Notes under the pieces: model-generated
The model's database searches: none
What the model saw: the letters and a program-made list of their open reading frames with translations, nothing else
What the model was told of the DNA's origin: nothing
Shown here: positions 31,611-42,967 of the stretch, piece after piece
Position numbering within the stretch: position 1 is the stretch's first letter
Layout: every line of letters begins with the position of its first letter
Made by a program: the position numbers and the translations under genes
Assembly: GCA_900155495.1 (NCBI GenBank)
Contig: FTLJ01000273.1
Span: forward strand, 62,001 to 126,000
Reading direction: 5' to 3'
DNA: 64,000 nt
Source of the DNA: Porogramme epimiltina
Lineage: Eukaryota; Basidiomycota; Agaricomycetes; Polyporales; Polyporaceae

Positions 31611-34600
31611 ATGCAGTCCGCAGGCCTCGCAGGCTGGATGCCCGGCCAGCCCACTGCCGTCATCGACCTCGGAGAAGAGTTCGCCCCTGATCCGTCAAAC
31701 GCCTCCACGGCCGCCTTGCAGTTCTCGGCCGCCTACTATGCCGTCGACTCCTCCGCTGAGGGAAATGGCTCCAAGAAGCGAAAGGTAGAGCGCGCCTGTG
31801 ATTTCTGCAGAAGGCGCAAGGCTCGCTGCGACGGCCCTAGAATGCCGGACAACGTCTGCAGCAATTGCATCTCAAACTCCAGGTCCTGCACATATCTGTG
31901 AGCATCATTCGGTCATCTCTCCCCTGTCCCGCCCTCCTGACAGCTTCTATGCGCCCGACAGTGAAGGTTCCAAGCCTAGGGGGCCGCCGAAAGCGTGAGC
32001 CACGGCCGCCCCTCGCTGATATCGCAGCCGATGTTCACTAACCCCTATTAGGTATGTCGTCGGCCTCGAGGACCGCGTCGAGAGGATGGAGGCCCTCCTC
32101 AAGCGGGTCAGTACTGCATTCTGTCACATCTCCTTTTCTTTCGTGATTTGTATTCCGGGGTTCACATTTCCTTCTAGCTGCGTCCCGAATGCGACTTCTC
32201 CGCAGAGCTCGGTCCCCCGATCGTTCGCGACTCCTGGAAGACTGAGCCTATGTCCGCCTCTGCCTCCTCGGATAAGGCGCGCTCAAACTCGCCGAGGCAA
32301 CCTTCAGAACACTCGCCGACAGTCAGCACCAGGCAATCGCTTGCTTCTCTCACGGCGCCAGCTCCGAACCGCGCGTGTCCCACTGACACCCCCGGTGCAA
32401 GTAGTAGCGCAGCCAAGTTGCGCGCAGCCTCCGGGGCGCGAAGGGTGTCGCGCGGAAACAAAGCACGGAAGGCTACCGGGCGAGACGACGACGGATCCGG
32501 CTCGGAGCATGATGCCTCATGCTCGGACCTCTCGGACTCGTCTGACACGGACGATATGGGCGAGTTGAGCCTCGTGCGTGGTATGAAACGTCTTACGCTA
32601 CGGGGTCTTGAACCCACGGAAGGCTCTCCGAAGCAACATACTCTTGACAACCAACTCCGCTTCCACGGGAAGAGCAGCAGCTTCAAACTCATCAATGCCA
32701 CGCGCGAATTCATGCAGCTCCACATGGTCGAGTCGTCGAGCGAAGGTCGCCAGTCTAATTCGCCCGCGGATATTCAGCTTCCGATTCCGACCACAAACAA
32801 ACGCGAGGAGTTCTGGAGGATACCTCGGGTGGGTTGTATCAATAAGGCTGAGCTTGAACAAGGAGCTTAACTGAAATGGCGGCGACCTGACAGTGGGAGC
32901 AAGCATACGAAAACGCCGACGATCCGACGCGCCTTCCCGACTGGCTGCTTCCAGGTTTCCCGCCCCCAGACCTCGCCGAAAAGCTCATCAAGGACTTCTT
33001 TGAACTCAACGCTAGCACCTTCCCAGTAAGCTCGCATCTCTCGTTGTGACACCAAATCCCGATCGAACTTACGTCTTTGATAACAAGTTACTCCATCGCC
33101 CAACCTTTGAGCGCCAATGGCGGGATCAGCTGCACACAAAGAACGCTTGGTTCGCGTGCATATGTTTGGGGATCTTCGGCATTGCCAGCCGGTGGAGTTC
33201 GGATCCCCGCGTCCTGCCAGACGAGGTGGCGGACAAGGCTTCTGAGGGAAAGAGCGACGACATTTGGACGCTCGCGGGCTGGAAATATATCACGATCGGT
33301 GCCAGTACGTGGAAGCCTCTCTTTTCCCGCACGGTGCCTCATTGCTGATGCGCGGTCCCGCTAGAGATACACGAGTCGCGTCGAAGCGTTCTCTGTCCGC
33401 CCGAGCTCTTCGAGATCCAGAGCTTCGCTGTACGTCGCTCGGATCCTGTCGCGGATGCCCCAAGCTGACGTATCTCGCGCCACCATCGTTCGCCTCCTCC
33501 CGTATGACCCGCGCCGACCGCACCGGCATTGTGATATGTGGATGGCGTGATTTCCTCGCTAGCTCATCGCTCAATACTTCCGGGGCACAGTCGCCCATCA
33601 CGGCTCCTGGTTCTACCTCTCCGTGGGCGTCCTAAAAGCGCAGGACGTCGGCGCGCACCGCCGGAAAATATACGGCCACAAGCCGACCGTCGAGGAGGAG
33701 CTATGGAAGCGGGCGTATTGGCACCTCGTGGCGTTCGACCGCTTCGGGAGCATGCTCATTGGGCGACCGTGCTGCTCCCGCGAGGAGGAGTGAGTAAATC
33801 CTCCGACCGCTTCATCTGGGCCCGCGCGTGCATGCGGGCTTCTGGGGCGTTGTATTGGACTAACACGTGCTACTCGCGACTTCTAGCCTCGACCTGGACC
33901 TCCCTATAGAGGTCGACGACGAGTACTGGGAGAATGATGACCCCGACCTCGCCTTTCGCCAGCCCGAGGGCAAACCTGCTGTCGTCTCTGGATTCTTGGA
34001 GTGGATCAAACTCAGCCATATTGTCGCATATGCGCTAAAGACCTTGGTACGTTCCGCCTCATGTAGCTGTGGCGCCTCCGCTGACGTGTCGACGCCGTTA
34101 GTACGCTCCTAGCAAGTCGAAGCCTTCACTGGGCCTAACGGGAGCTCAGTGGAAGGAGAAGACGGTCGAGAAACTCAACGAGGCGCTGTTGAAATGGCTA
34201 GATGAGCTCCCGGCACGTCGTGAGTCCGCCATAACCCTGATAACGTGAACAACGCCTCTGATCGGGCTGTAGTACGATGGCGGCCCGACATAGAAGACCG
34301 GACGTTCGCAAGTCAGGCTGCCACGTTGTACACAACCTACCACCTCATTCAAATCATCATCCACAGGCCGTCCATCCGGGTCCCTCGTTCCCGTCTACCC
34401 CACATGCCTTTTCCACTACCTCACTCTCCCTCGTCACAGAAGGCCTTGGCGATATCCCTCAACTCAGCCCGGGCAGGCGCGTACATCCTCGATGTTCAGA
34501 CTCGGCGCGGCATGACAAATATCTTGAACGTCATCCACGTCTCGTTCTTCTGTGCCGGGGTCCTTCTCATCCATCTCTGGGATCTTGTTCGTCAGTTCTC

Positions 34601-35654
34601 GTCACAACGGTCGATGGAGGGACGTGCCTTCATCTCGCAGGAGATCTCGTCGGTCATGGATGAGATCGGAGATGTGATGGCGCGTCTGGAAGAGGTTAGT
34701 CCGAAGTGGGAACTGGCTCGGGAAATGCTGTGAGTATCCAACTCTATCAATGACTTTGAACATGGCCCTTACTGATCCATCACTTCACATCCGTGCGCGT
34801 TGTTGTGCCTTACGATCTCGACCTTCAACAGTGACGAAATCAAAGATGCCCTACCGGACAGCCCAACCGAGGAGTCGCCGCACAAGTCAGCTTTCTCCGA
34901 GATGCAGACTTCGATCCCGCTGTACGAGGTTCCGTCGACGCATCCATCGAGGGCCCACAACTCGTCGCCTGGCCCTAGCTACCAGATATCTCCGCTCACG
35001 CCACCCGAACACTTCGACCTGCGGGGCTATCGACAACCAGATCACATCCACACTCCGCGAGCCAGCGGGTCACGTTCATCCTTCAGCCATTATTCTGCTC
35101 CCCCTCCGTCGGTCGAGCAGCCCTTCCAGTTCGAGGGGCAGCTGTGGAACATGGACGGAGCGCCCGCGTCGCCTCCACCTCTCCCAGATTTTCAGTTCTT
35201 CCCCCCGCCGTCACAACATTCCGTGCAACATTACACTCCTCGACCTCCCCCTCCTCCCCGAGCTGCCCCACCGCCGGCACCTGCACCGATCCCTCGAGGT
35301 TCCGCCGGCTACCACCCCATACGCCCGATGCAGCCGCCTCCCATCCGAACCGATGTTGGGCCCGGCTATCACGCGCACGACCCGACATATCACACGTCTC
35401 CACACCCTCATTCCTACCACCCTCAAGATCCCAGCCCAACAGATCCGTTCCCCGCCGAGTACCGAGCGTCCTTCTGCAAAGAGGGCGACAACTCGTTGAC
35501 CCACCAGGAGTGTCTCCGAATGAGGCTCCTTGAGGAGGTGTATCAGCAACCACGCCCGCCGCCACCCGGTCCAGGCGGCGGGCCTGCGGGTGGGTATGTC
35601 GTTCAACCGCCTCCACCGCCAAACCAGTGGGTGCCGCCAGATGGCCGGAGGTGA
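31611..35654 (+). CDS. Zn2Cys6 transcription factor with fungal-specific domain (XlnR-like)
   Basis: Twelve exons: 31611-31897, 31962-31994, 32052-32106, 32178-32828, 32894-33025, 33088-33304, 33365-33429, 33563-33789, 33887-34046, 34102-34219, 34273-34729 and 34832-35654; 1074 residues. Near residues 62-96 is a Gal4-type cluster, ACDFCRRRKARC followed by three more Cys, binding two zinc ions and DNA. A short coiled coil follows (LEDRVERMEALLKR), then a Ser/Asp-rich linker and the fungal-specific middle homology region with LLHRPTFERQW (~388) and AQDVGAHRRK (~514), the pattern of XlnR/Xyr1-type regulators of carbohydrate utilisation. The last ~250 residues are Pro/His/Tyr-rich, likely disordered activation sequence. 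XlnR-like membership rests on the middle-domain motifs; true orthology and target genes are not established. Confidence 0.9.
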
Positions 35655-38600
35655 GATTTCCGCGGTTTACGTTGTATCTCCGAGAGCGAGCAGACCATCT
35701 GATTGATACTGCGTGCCCTCCAGGTGGTCTTGATCTCGAGCCTCGCACGCACGCGTAATCAGGTCCGCTTGATGTCGTATCGTCGCCGCTCGGTATCTTG
35801 TTGTAGTTTTTTCCGCCTTCGGTATACGTCATCCGGACCTGTTTTGATCTATATCTATCATCAGTTGGCCAGCTTTCTCCAATGCTGTATCGTCCGCTTT
35901 CTTGCGCATTCGCCTGCAAATATTCTGCCTAGGCTCCACGTCATCCACACTCGTTGCACACACGGAATCGCCGTTACGACACTCACGACCCACTCGTTAT
36001 CCATACCCGATTGTCCATAATCAGATTACTCGCTTTGCTCTCGATGTAGGTAGTATATTCCTCACTGGTCCCCCCTGTTTTCGTTCTTGTGTTTATGCCA
36101 TACCCATGAACCCTTTGCTACTCGCTGTAGTACGGTACTGTATCGATAATGTACATAACATTCGAAAGCCCCGTCATACACGTCCCGTCGCGCTCCAAGT
36201 CCCACACACGCCCTATCTTGGAACATCGTACGCTTGCTGTACGGCATAGCCATGCCGATCCTCGTCCCGCCCCTGAGTACTTCGCAGGCTTGTTTACGCA
36301 TCCGCCACGGGCCCTCGCACCCTTATACACTGCGCACTGCAGCCTCGCCACGCACCACGAGCCCTCACGTCGAGGTTATTTTGGCCGGGCCCGCGGCGCG
36401 GCCCGCGCGCGCGCAGTGCGGCCCGCCAAGGCCCCCCTCGTGCGCGCTGCGCAGGGGACCTTGGGGGGCCTTTGGGCCTTTGGGCGGCGCCGACGCAGCG
36501 CCGCCGCCGCAAGGCGTAACCACTGGTACCCACGGCCCCCGGAGATGCGCTGCGTACCGAGGGGTGGACAGAGCCGGCGGCGATTATGTCACGGGAGAAC
36601 ATGCCCTGTTCATTTGCGCACATTCCGTGCGGCGCACGAGGCCGCTTGTGTGTGTGCGGGCGGAGGTGGGCGGGGGCGGAGACGTGTGGAGGGGGTGCTT
36701 GTATGCGCAATATATTCCGCGCCGCGGCCTCGGGACGGGGGGTGGACCCTCGCGGGGCCGTCCGCGGCGGGACCGATTGTGGCGCACCAATTTCGACGTC
36801 CGTCCGCGTTGAGCTGTGCGTTGGCCTGTCGCACAGTTTTTTGAGGGTGGGTCTCTGTGCCTAGCGGGAGGTTCTGCAGAACGGCATAGGCTCCGCATTT
36901 AAGTTCTGAGGTCGTTCGACTTCACTCCTGGGTGCGTTGGGAGGTGTCGAAGGCGCGATATGGATTAGTGGAGCCGTGATGCCGGCAAAAAAGGTTGCTG
37001 AGGGCTCGGAGGAACAAAGACTGTTGGTTAGAGGGTTCTTTCTTGAGCTTACCCTCTGAGCAAGGAGCAAAGAAGCATGGCGTAAGGGCAGGAAAGACGA
37101 GGAGGGACTTGCAAGTCATCGGGAGTTGTCCACAGTCGAATACGAATAAGCCTTGGGTCAGAAAACGCTCCTCACACATTGGATACGTCGTGAGCTTGCA
37201 GGTGAGTGTTGGAGGGCAGCGGTCTCCTACGAGCCATCACATGGGGCTCTCCGACGGCTTGAAGCGTAGTGTTGAAGTCCTAATGTGGTTCGACGTATGG
37301 TGAGCCGCCATCATCCGGGGTTCTAACAGCACCACCCCATCTCACCTGTCGGGCGCACAAGAAGATACCTTCGCTATATGATATGCCTGAAGCACGCCAT
37401 CCGCGTAGCGTATGGTCGGCACGGATCCAAGATACCGCCGTCCGTTCAGTTGAGGCAGAGTATGGTCAGAACAAGGAACCTAAAGTTTAACCCCTTCGTA
37501 TGGTTCCTGCGAGGATCATTCTAGGAAGAGGGGAGTAGGTGGTGCTGCCGAATACGTGGATCCATGAAGATGTTCTCAATGTGCATTGCGGACGTGACAT
37601 CCAAACTCGAGAGATTCACCCGTCGGAAGACAGTCGGCAAGCTGCCTATGATGGAAAGAGAGTTGATCATTCGTGTCTACCATGAAAACCCAGACCAACA
37701 TACCACACGGTGGCGGAGGTCTGCTGGTTACGCCACAATCCCATTGCGGCCGCGTTACTCCTATTCAACGTCAGTTGTGGCCGAAAGTGGCGGCGGCGAA
37801 GGAAAAATGTGGATGTCAGCGCGTCGACTCCGGGGAGGATCTCGAAATAGGGTGCTTGGAGATTCTAGACCTCGCCTTGACGACAAGGGATTAGGCAGTT
37901 CAACGGCTCCGTCAGCAATCGCACAGTTCGTCCACATGCACCATGTGCTGAAACCCAGCGACGCGACGTGGGCCTGAGATGTAACTGCAGCGTTTAGGTA
38001 AATGAAAAGATATTCGGCGCACCACGACGAGGAAAGCGTCGCAGTGCATACAGGCGACGCGGGGTGCCAACACAACGCCCGTCGCCCCTGGAGAATTTTC
38101 TGATGAATAATGCCATTGCTCATGGAGCCGAGATAGTCTGCTGCCAGTCTGGACCGTGGAAAGAAGTCGAAGATCAGTGAGTGTTCAAGTAAAGCGAAAA
38201 GACGGCGAACCCTGTCCTGGAAAAGTTTTGAAGCGACGTGAGGCGTGTATTTGCGACAATAAATCACGCAGCGATATTCTATACCTAGTGTAAGGGTCAA
38301 CTGCTCTTGAAAAAGGATCATAAATGTAGGAATAACACATCCGCATGCTCTGTCCGGCGACGAACACAGAGCACATGTTGTGGGAGGCAGCCGGTAACCT
38401 AATACAACGGCAGCCGAGGGTTGGCATGCATGCACCTCAACCACTGCCATGACCACGAACGCAATTAAAGAATACAATAACCTATCATTGCCCAGCTGGT
38501 TGTAGTGTCGGGGGCGGACGAAACACTGAACCTACTAGACTTGATGGCCGGGCCGGGCAGTGGCGTCCACGGTTTGTGGCTGTTAGGATCAGAAGGCCAT

Positions 38601-38841
38601 GCAGAACAACGCCAAATAGTATTTGGTGACGTCATCACCGAGAGGGGAGGAGAGAATGATTAGCTATTGTACAGCAGACCGAACTAGTACGTTTAGTTAC
38701 CGATCAACAGAAAGCATGGAACCCGCGAAACACAGCAATGTGCAAACGAGACGAAGACGACAACGACGATGCGACCGAGAAGGACGGCGAGTTGCGTCCC
38801 GGGCGCGCGCGGCGGCCCACCCCAGGCGGCGGGGGCAGCAG
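35655..38841. other. 3.2 kb gene-poor stretch between two convergent genes
   Basis: The flanking genes end toward it, so no promoter is required here. Positions about 36360-36860 form an extremely GC- and CpG-rich block with long open frames on both strands that I attribute to composition. Positions 36900-38600 are closer to balanced; a minus frame at 38477-37761 (238 codons) has no ATG at its 5' limit and no motif. No transposon features seen. Confidence 0.45.
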
Positions 38842-39813
38842 CTACTTCGCCAAACTCATCCGCGCACGCACCGCCCCCTCTGCCTCCTCCCACACCCCCC
38901 GGCCGCCGCGCACGGCGTCCTCCCACTGGCGCGCGGCCGACATTGGCGCGTGTTCTGCGACGATTCGCAGCGCCGCCCCCCCGGCTGCGAGCGCTGCGGC
39001 GTTGACTGCGCTCACCGCCTCCGCCGCGAACGACGCATCCTTCTTCGCGCCCGCCACCTGCACGAGCACGAGGGCCAGTGCCGGCAGCTGCCCCTGGCCC
39101 TGCGCCTGCCCAGCGGTAACTTGGGCGCCGCCGCTCGGGACCGCCGGGCGCACCAGCCGCGCGAGGTGGGGGACGATCGTCGCAGGCGGCGTCTCGCCCG
39201 ACGGGCGGTACACGACCGCGAGGTGTGTGAGGGCCGGGAGCGCAGCGAGGCGCCCCCAGCCGACTTCTTCTGCGGTGCCGGGCGCTGTCGAGAATGCGAA
39301 CGGGCACTCGGGGCGGCTCGCGTCGAACGAGGCAAGGTGGATGCGGAGGTGGGTGACCGTGCGCCCGACGAGGGAGGCGTCCCACCCGTCGCGGCATGCG
39401 GCGCCCAAGAAGTGCTGCTCGCGCGGCGCCGCGAGCGCTTCGATCGCGCGCGCACCGTGCGTCTGCTGGTACGTGGGGAGCGAGAAGCCGCACGCGAGGG
39501 AGCGCACGCCGGCGCATGCGCACAGCACGCGGTCGATGCTTTGCACGGGTCCGGGAGTGAAGATGCCCAAGTTGCGGACGCTCGTGGAGACGAAGGACGC
39601 GGGCTTGGATGCGAGCGCCGCGACGAACGCGCGTAAGGAGCGCGCGGAGGAGAGGACGACGGTGTGGTAGAGGATGGGGTCCGTCCAATGGCGTACCGCA
39701 GAGGATACGAGTGTCAGGTTTCGGGCGGTGGCGCGGTCGGAGATAGCGGCGTGTTCGAGGATGTCCCGAACAAGCTCGACAGGGAGGTTGGAAAACACAA
39801 AGGGAATGGCCAT
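38842..39813 (-). CDS. F-box-like protein, single exon
   Basis: 323 residues from ATG 39813 (context AAGATGGCC). The frame continues 14 codons further upstream but only to a GTG. The N-terminus SNLPVELVRDILEHAA followed by ALTLVSSAVRHW-like spacing (actual LTLVSSAVRHWTDPILYHTV) is the agaricomycete F-box-like pattern. The rest is Ala-rich with scattered Leu pairs and no defined repeat. A role as SCF substrate adaptor is inferred from the family; the target is unknown. It shares layout but little sequence with the F-box protein at 19919-21032. A 310-codon antisense frame is a codon-bias artefact. Confidence 0.78.
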   Translation of the reverse strand: MAIPFVFSNLPVELVRDILEHAAISDRATARNLTLVSSAVRHWTDPILYHTVVLSSARSLRAFVAALASKPASFVSTSVRNLGIFTPGPVQSIDRVLCACAGVRSLACGFSLPTYQQTHGARAIEALAAPREQHFLGAACRDGWDASLVGRTVTHLRIHLASFDASRPECPFAFSTAPGTAEEVGWGRLAALPALTHLAVVYRPSGETPPATIVPHLARLVRPAVPSGGAQVTAGQAQGQGQLPALALVLVQVAGAKKDASFAAEAVSAVNAAALAAGGAALRIVAEHAPMSAARQWEDAVRGGRGVWEEAEGAVRARMSLAK

Positions 39814-40648
39814 CTTGCGAACAACTGATGGATGGGGAGGCTGACGAATAGGCACTAGGAGGGGTTGTGCAGTTTGGTGCCTATTGGGGCTCCAGTTGGG
39901 TATAAATCAAGGCTGGGGCCTGGGGTATACCGAACAGGGAATGCGTCGAATGGTGATCAGCGCGGCGAGGACGGAGAAAGAGTAAACGACGCACCCGCGA
40001 TAGGGCGGTATATGTAGGGGCCGCCCTGCATCATGGGTGGCACCTCTATCGTGCAACCGTGCGGCAACGTTACAGCACGGCGGTTGTGGAGCTGGCCGCA
40101 GAAATTTGGGGTCCTCGGCAGGACGGAGGAAGCGTCGTCACTTTCGCATGACCGCGACTTCTTTCAGTGCGTTTCAGGCAGAGGGTGGTCTTGCGCGCGG
40201 TCACCCGAAGCTCATATGGGCGCTGACGCTGTTAAGAAGTAGAATGAAGGCGAAGAGGCGTGCCAGGGGAGCACAGCGCGAGACGGAGCGGACGAAAGAG
40301 CGTCGGAAAGGCTACGGAGGGCGGCGAGGGACACCGACGCCCGCCCTGGCGATGACGTAGCGTCGGGCTGACTAAGCAGTCGACAGTGAGGTTTTGGAGC
40401 TCATCGTGCTCAAAGAGGAAGGTGGCCACAAAGATATCTTGCGAGGATCACTCCCCTCGATGTTCGGCCGTCAGAAGACAAACCGGCTCTCCGTTCATGA
40501 TACAAGCTGCCGACGGAGCGTCGTGCGTGCCTTAACATTACACAAATAACGATACCAACATCACTGTTCAACTGCGCCGTGTATTGTATATCCTGCCGCT
40601 CAAGCTCTGGATTCCTCCATCCTCAAGGGCCTCGAGGCCATGCTCCAA
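39814..40648. other. 835 bp between F-box start and GLTSCR1-domain gene stop
   Basis: It holds the promoter of the F-box gene and the 3' end of the next minus-strand gene. No recognisable coding motif, repeat or RNA. Confidence 0.4.
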
Positions 40649-42552
40649 TTAGGGGGCAGAGGGCGGGGCTGGAGTCGATGGAGCGGGGGAAGCCGAAGTG
40701 GAAGGGACGGTCGAAGGCGCAGTCGAAGCGACTGAAGCCGTCGCGGACCCAGGCGGGGAAACGGCCGTACTCTGAGTACCATTCGCGGAGCTCGTCGTAG
40801 TGGCAAAAGCCGCGCTGGCTACTCCTCCCGAGCCGTCCACGTTCACGCCTTTGGAGGTCAGCGCGTTGAGAATTAGCACCAGACCGCTCATCTGTGCGGA
40901 TTGAAGTAGGGATAGGTTGATCTCCAGGCTGAGCATGCTCCCGTTCGTCGACTTGATCACTGCAGGAGGTGCTTGCTGTCCTGCTGGTGGCAGGGAGGTG
41001 GATGCGATAGGAATGATGCCTAGTGCAGCCAATGCCGGAAGGGAACTGACAGGAAGCTGGACAGGGATCGCCGTATTGCTGATTGCAGAACGCTGCGCTT
41101 GGGCTTGCTGGAGGGCCTGGGCGGATGCAGACGACGTCACAGCAGTGGAAGCGGTGCTTGCAGGAGGGTTATACGTCGTCGAAGTGCCGGAGATTGGCGT
41201 TTGAGGAGTGGTGCTCCCATAGGGAGTAGTCGTCGATGGAGAATAGGTGCTGTATGCGTGCGGGTTGTACGTGTATTGTGTTGTAGGGTATTGAGAATAC
41301 GAATATGAGTATGGGGGCCGATACGGTGGCATGAAGGTCGTCGTGGGCGTAGTCGCCTTAGACGGGGAATAATAGTTGGAAGAGGTCGTTGTCCGGATCG
41401 TCGGAGCTGGACGGGGAGTAGAGACGGATGCGGTTGGCGTGGAAGGTGGTGGGGCTGTTGTACGCTTCTCCCGTTCAATTTTGTCAAGCTCCGCCCGAGC
41501 CGCACGTAGTTCTGCGTTCAAGGCAGCGGTTTCGGCTCGTTCCGCCTCCAGCACGCCCTGGGCGAGCACGTAGCTCTGGTCGTCCGGCGAGGCCCTCTAT
41601 GTGACACGCGACTGATCAGCCCCAGAGAGCTAGTCGGGAGAAGGTGCAGCACGTACTTTGTCAGTCTCCAATTGGGCTTTCCTGTAACGTTCTTCAAGAC
41701 TCCGCTTCCTTTTCCAACAATCCAGCGCAAACCTAGTGTCTGCCCATGCATTCTAAGAAACAGCTTCATAAGGAACGGTATATGACGTACCTGCGATTTC
41801 CTCTCGTAGCAGATCTTCCTCAGTAGCTTTGCGTTTTCCCTTTGGTGAGTTGTATGGATAAGTATTGTGCCCCCGCAACATATCCAGATCTTCCTTGGGT
41901 TGCTGGAAAATATGAAAGGGGAGCAAGCGTTTTACTGCGTCAAACTCGTCTTCAAACGGGGTTTCTGTGTCTGGAAACAGTGCAAGTCGCTGATCTTCTG
42001 CCAACTTTTCTGCAATCCTATACATTTTACGATGTGTGATTACTTAAAATCGCTCAAAGAGAGGACCAGACACAGAGGCCCTAAAATCGCAGAAACGCAC
42101 CTGACAGCGGTCTGTACCATGGCATCCTCCTCATCCGCCCCCCTCTCTCGTTTCTTGCTCTGCAAAATCGCCCTGGTCCTGACGGCATCCAGGTCCGGGA
42201 CCAGTGTGGCCTTGGGGTCCAGGGTGGTCTTCATTGCCTCATTGTAGGTGCCGTTCAGCGTTGATCCGTTGACCGTCCCCGGGCCTTGACTCATCTCCCG
42301 TACATCCGTGGTCGCCAGTGAGCTTGATCGCGCTATGGGCGTCGCCGGGGCGGTCGGGGGTGCTGTCGCGGCATTGCTGCCTACTCCCGTCGGAAGAGTC
42401 TCGTTGGGTGTGCTGGGTGTCGCGGGTGTCGGATCGGGGCCATTCTGGACGCGGCGGAGCTTGGTTGAGATCGTGGGGGACTGCCGCGCGTGTGCTGTGT
42501 GCGCGGAGAAGGCGGAGAACGTGTGCGAGCTTGGGCCTGCGATGCTCGACAT
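40649..42552 (-). CDS. GLTSCR1/BICRA-domain protein, likely chromatin-remodelling subunit
   Basis: Exons 42552-42101, 42017-41791, 41739-41657 and 41596-40649 give 569 residues. Residues ~152-310 carry the GLTSCR1 (BICRA) conserved region: RIAEKLAEDQRLALFPD, then FDAVKRLLPFHIFQQ, then RFALDCWKRKRSLEERYRK and DDQSYVLAQGVLEAERAE leading into a short helix. In animals this domain anchors GLTSCR1 to the BRD9-containing non-canonical BAF (SWI/SNF) complex; fungal relatives are little described. The flanks are low complexity: Thr/Ala/Pro at the N-terminus and Ser/Thr/Tyr/Pro at the C-terminus. Nuclear location and a SWI/SNF link are inferred from the domain. Confidence 0.85.
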
Positions 42553-42967
42553 CTTTCTTCGCCCTGCAGCAGTTTTGTTTGTTTTGTCGCGTTGACGCTG
42601 TCACGTCCACCTTCGCTGCTCTCGTGATTCATCACGCTGTCACAGATCACGAGATCAGCATGTCACATTCAGCCACACCCTCCCTGGGCGCTCGTGAGTC
42701 GTGACCCTGTGGCCTCTCATGGTCTCCACAGGGAATGCTCGCAAGGCTCTTCGGGGCGGCCCTTTGGTGGGCCGTATGTCCCGGCGGTACCTTTGGGGGC
42801 TTACATGACTTCCCGCGGCCCGCTTGGCGGGGCGAGTACATGGGTACTGATGCGAAGTTGATTCGATATTACACACAACTGCGGCCCGGGGAGCCTCACA
42901 GTTTCTCTTGGCTCATACACTGGGACAACGTATGATACACCGGCATTCTAAAGTACATTGCCAAGCC
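42553..42967. other. 415 bp between GLTSCR1-domain start and CDC23 stop
   Basis: Promoter region of the downstream minus-strand gene and 3' end of CDC23. No further gene seen. Confidence 0.4.

Noticed and set aside
34750..35499. 249-codon frame overlapping the C-terminal exon of the XlnR-like factor
   Set aside because: Out of phase with the exon chain; the in-phase frame continues from the preceding exon to 35654.
36149..36844. Overlapping frames up to 231 codons
   Set aside because: CpG-dense sequence leaves few stops in any frame; readings are low complexity with no family features.
37761..38477. 238-codon minus-strand frame
   Set aside because: No ATG at its 5' limit, no motif, and one or so frames of this length are expected by chance in the window.
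38623..39688. Long frames of 310-337 codons on both strands over the second F-box gene
   Set aside because: Only the minus frame with the F-box motif starts at a good ATG; the others are Arg/Ala/Pro-rich composition artefacts.
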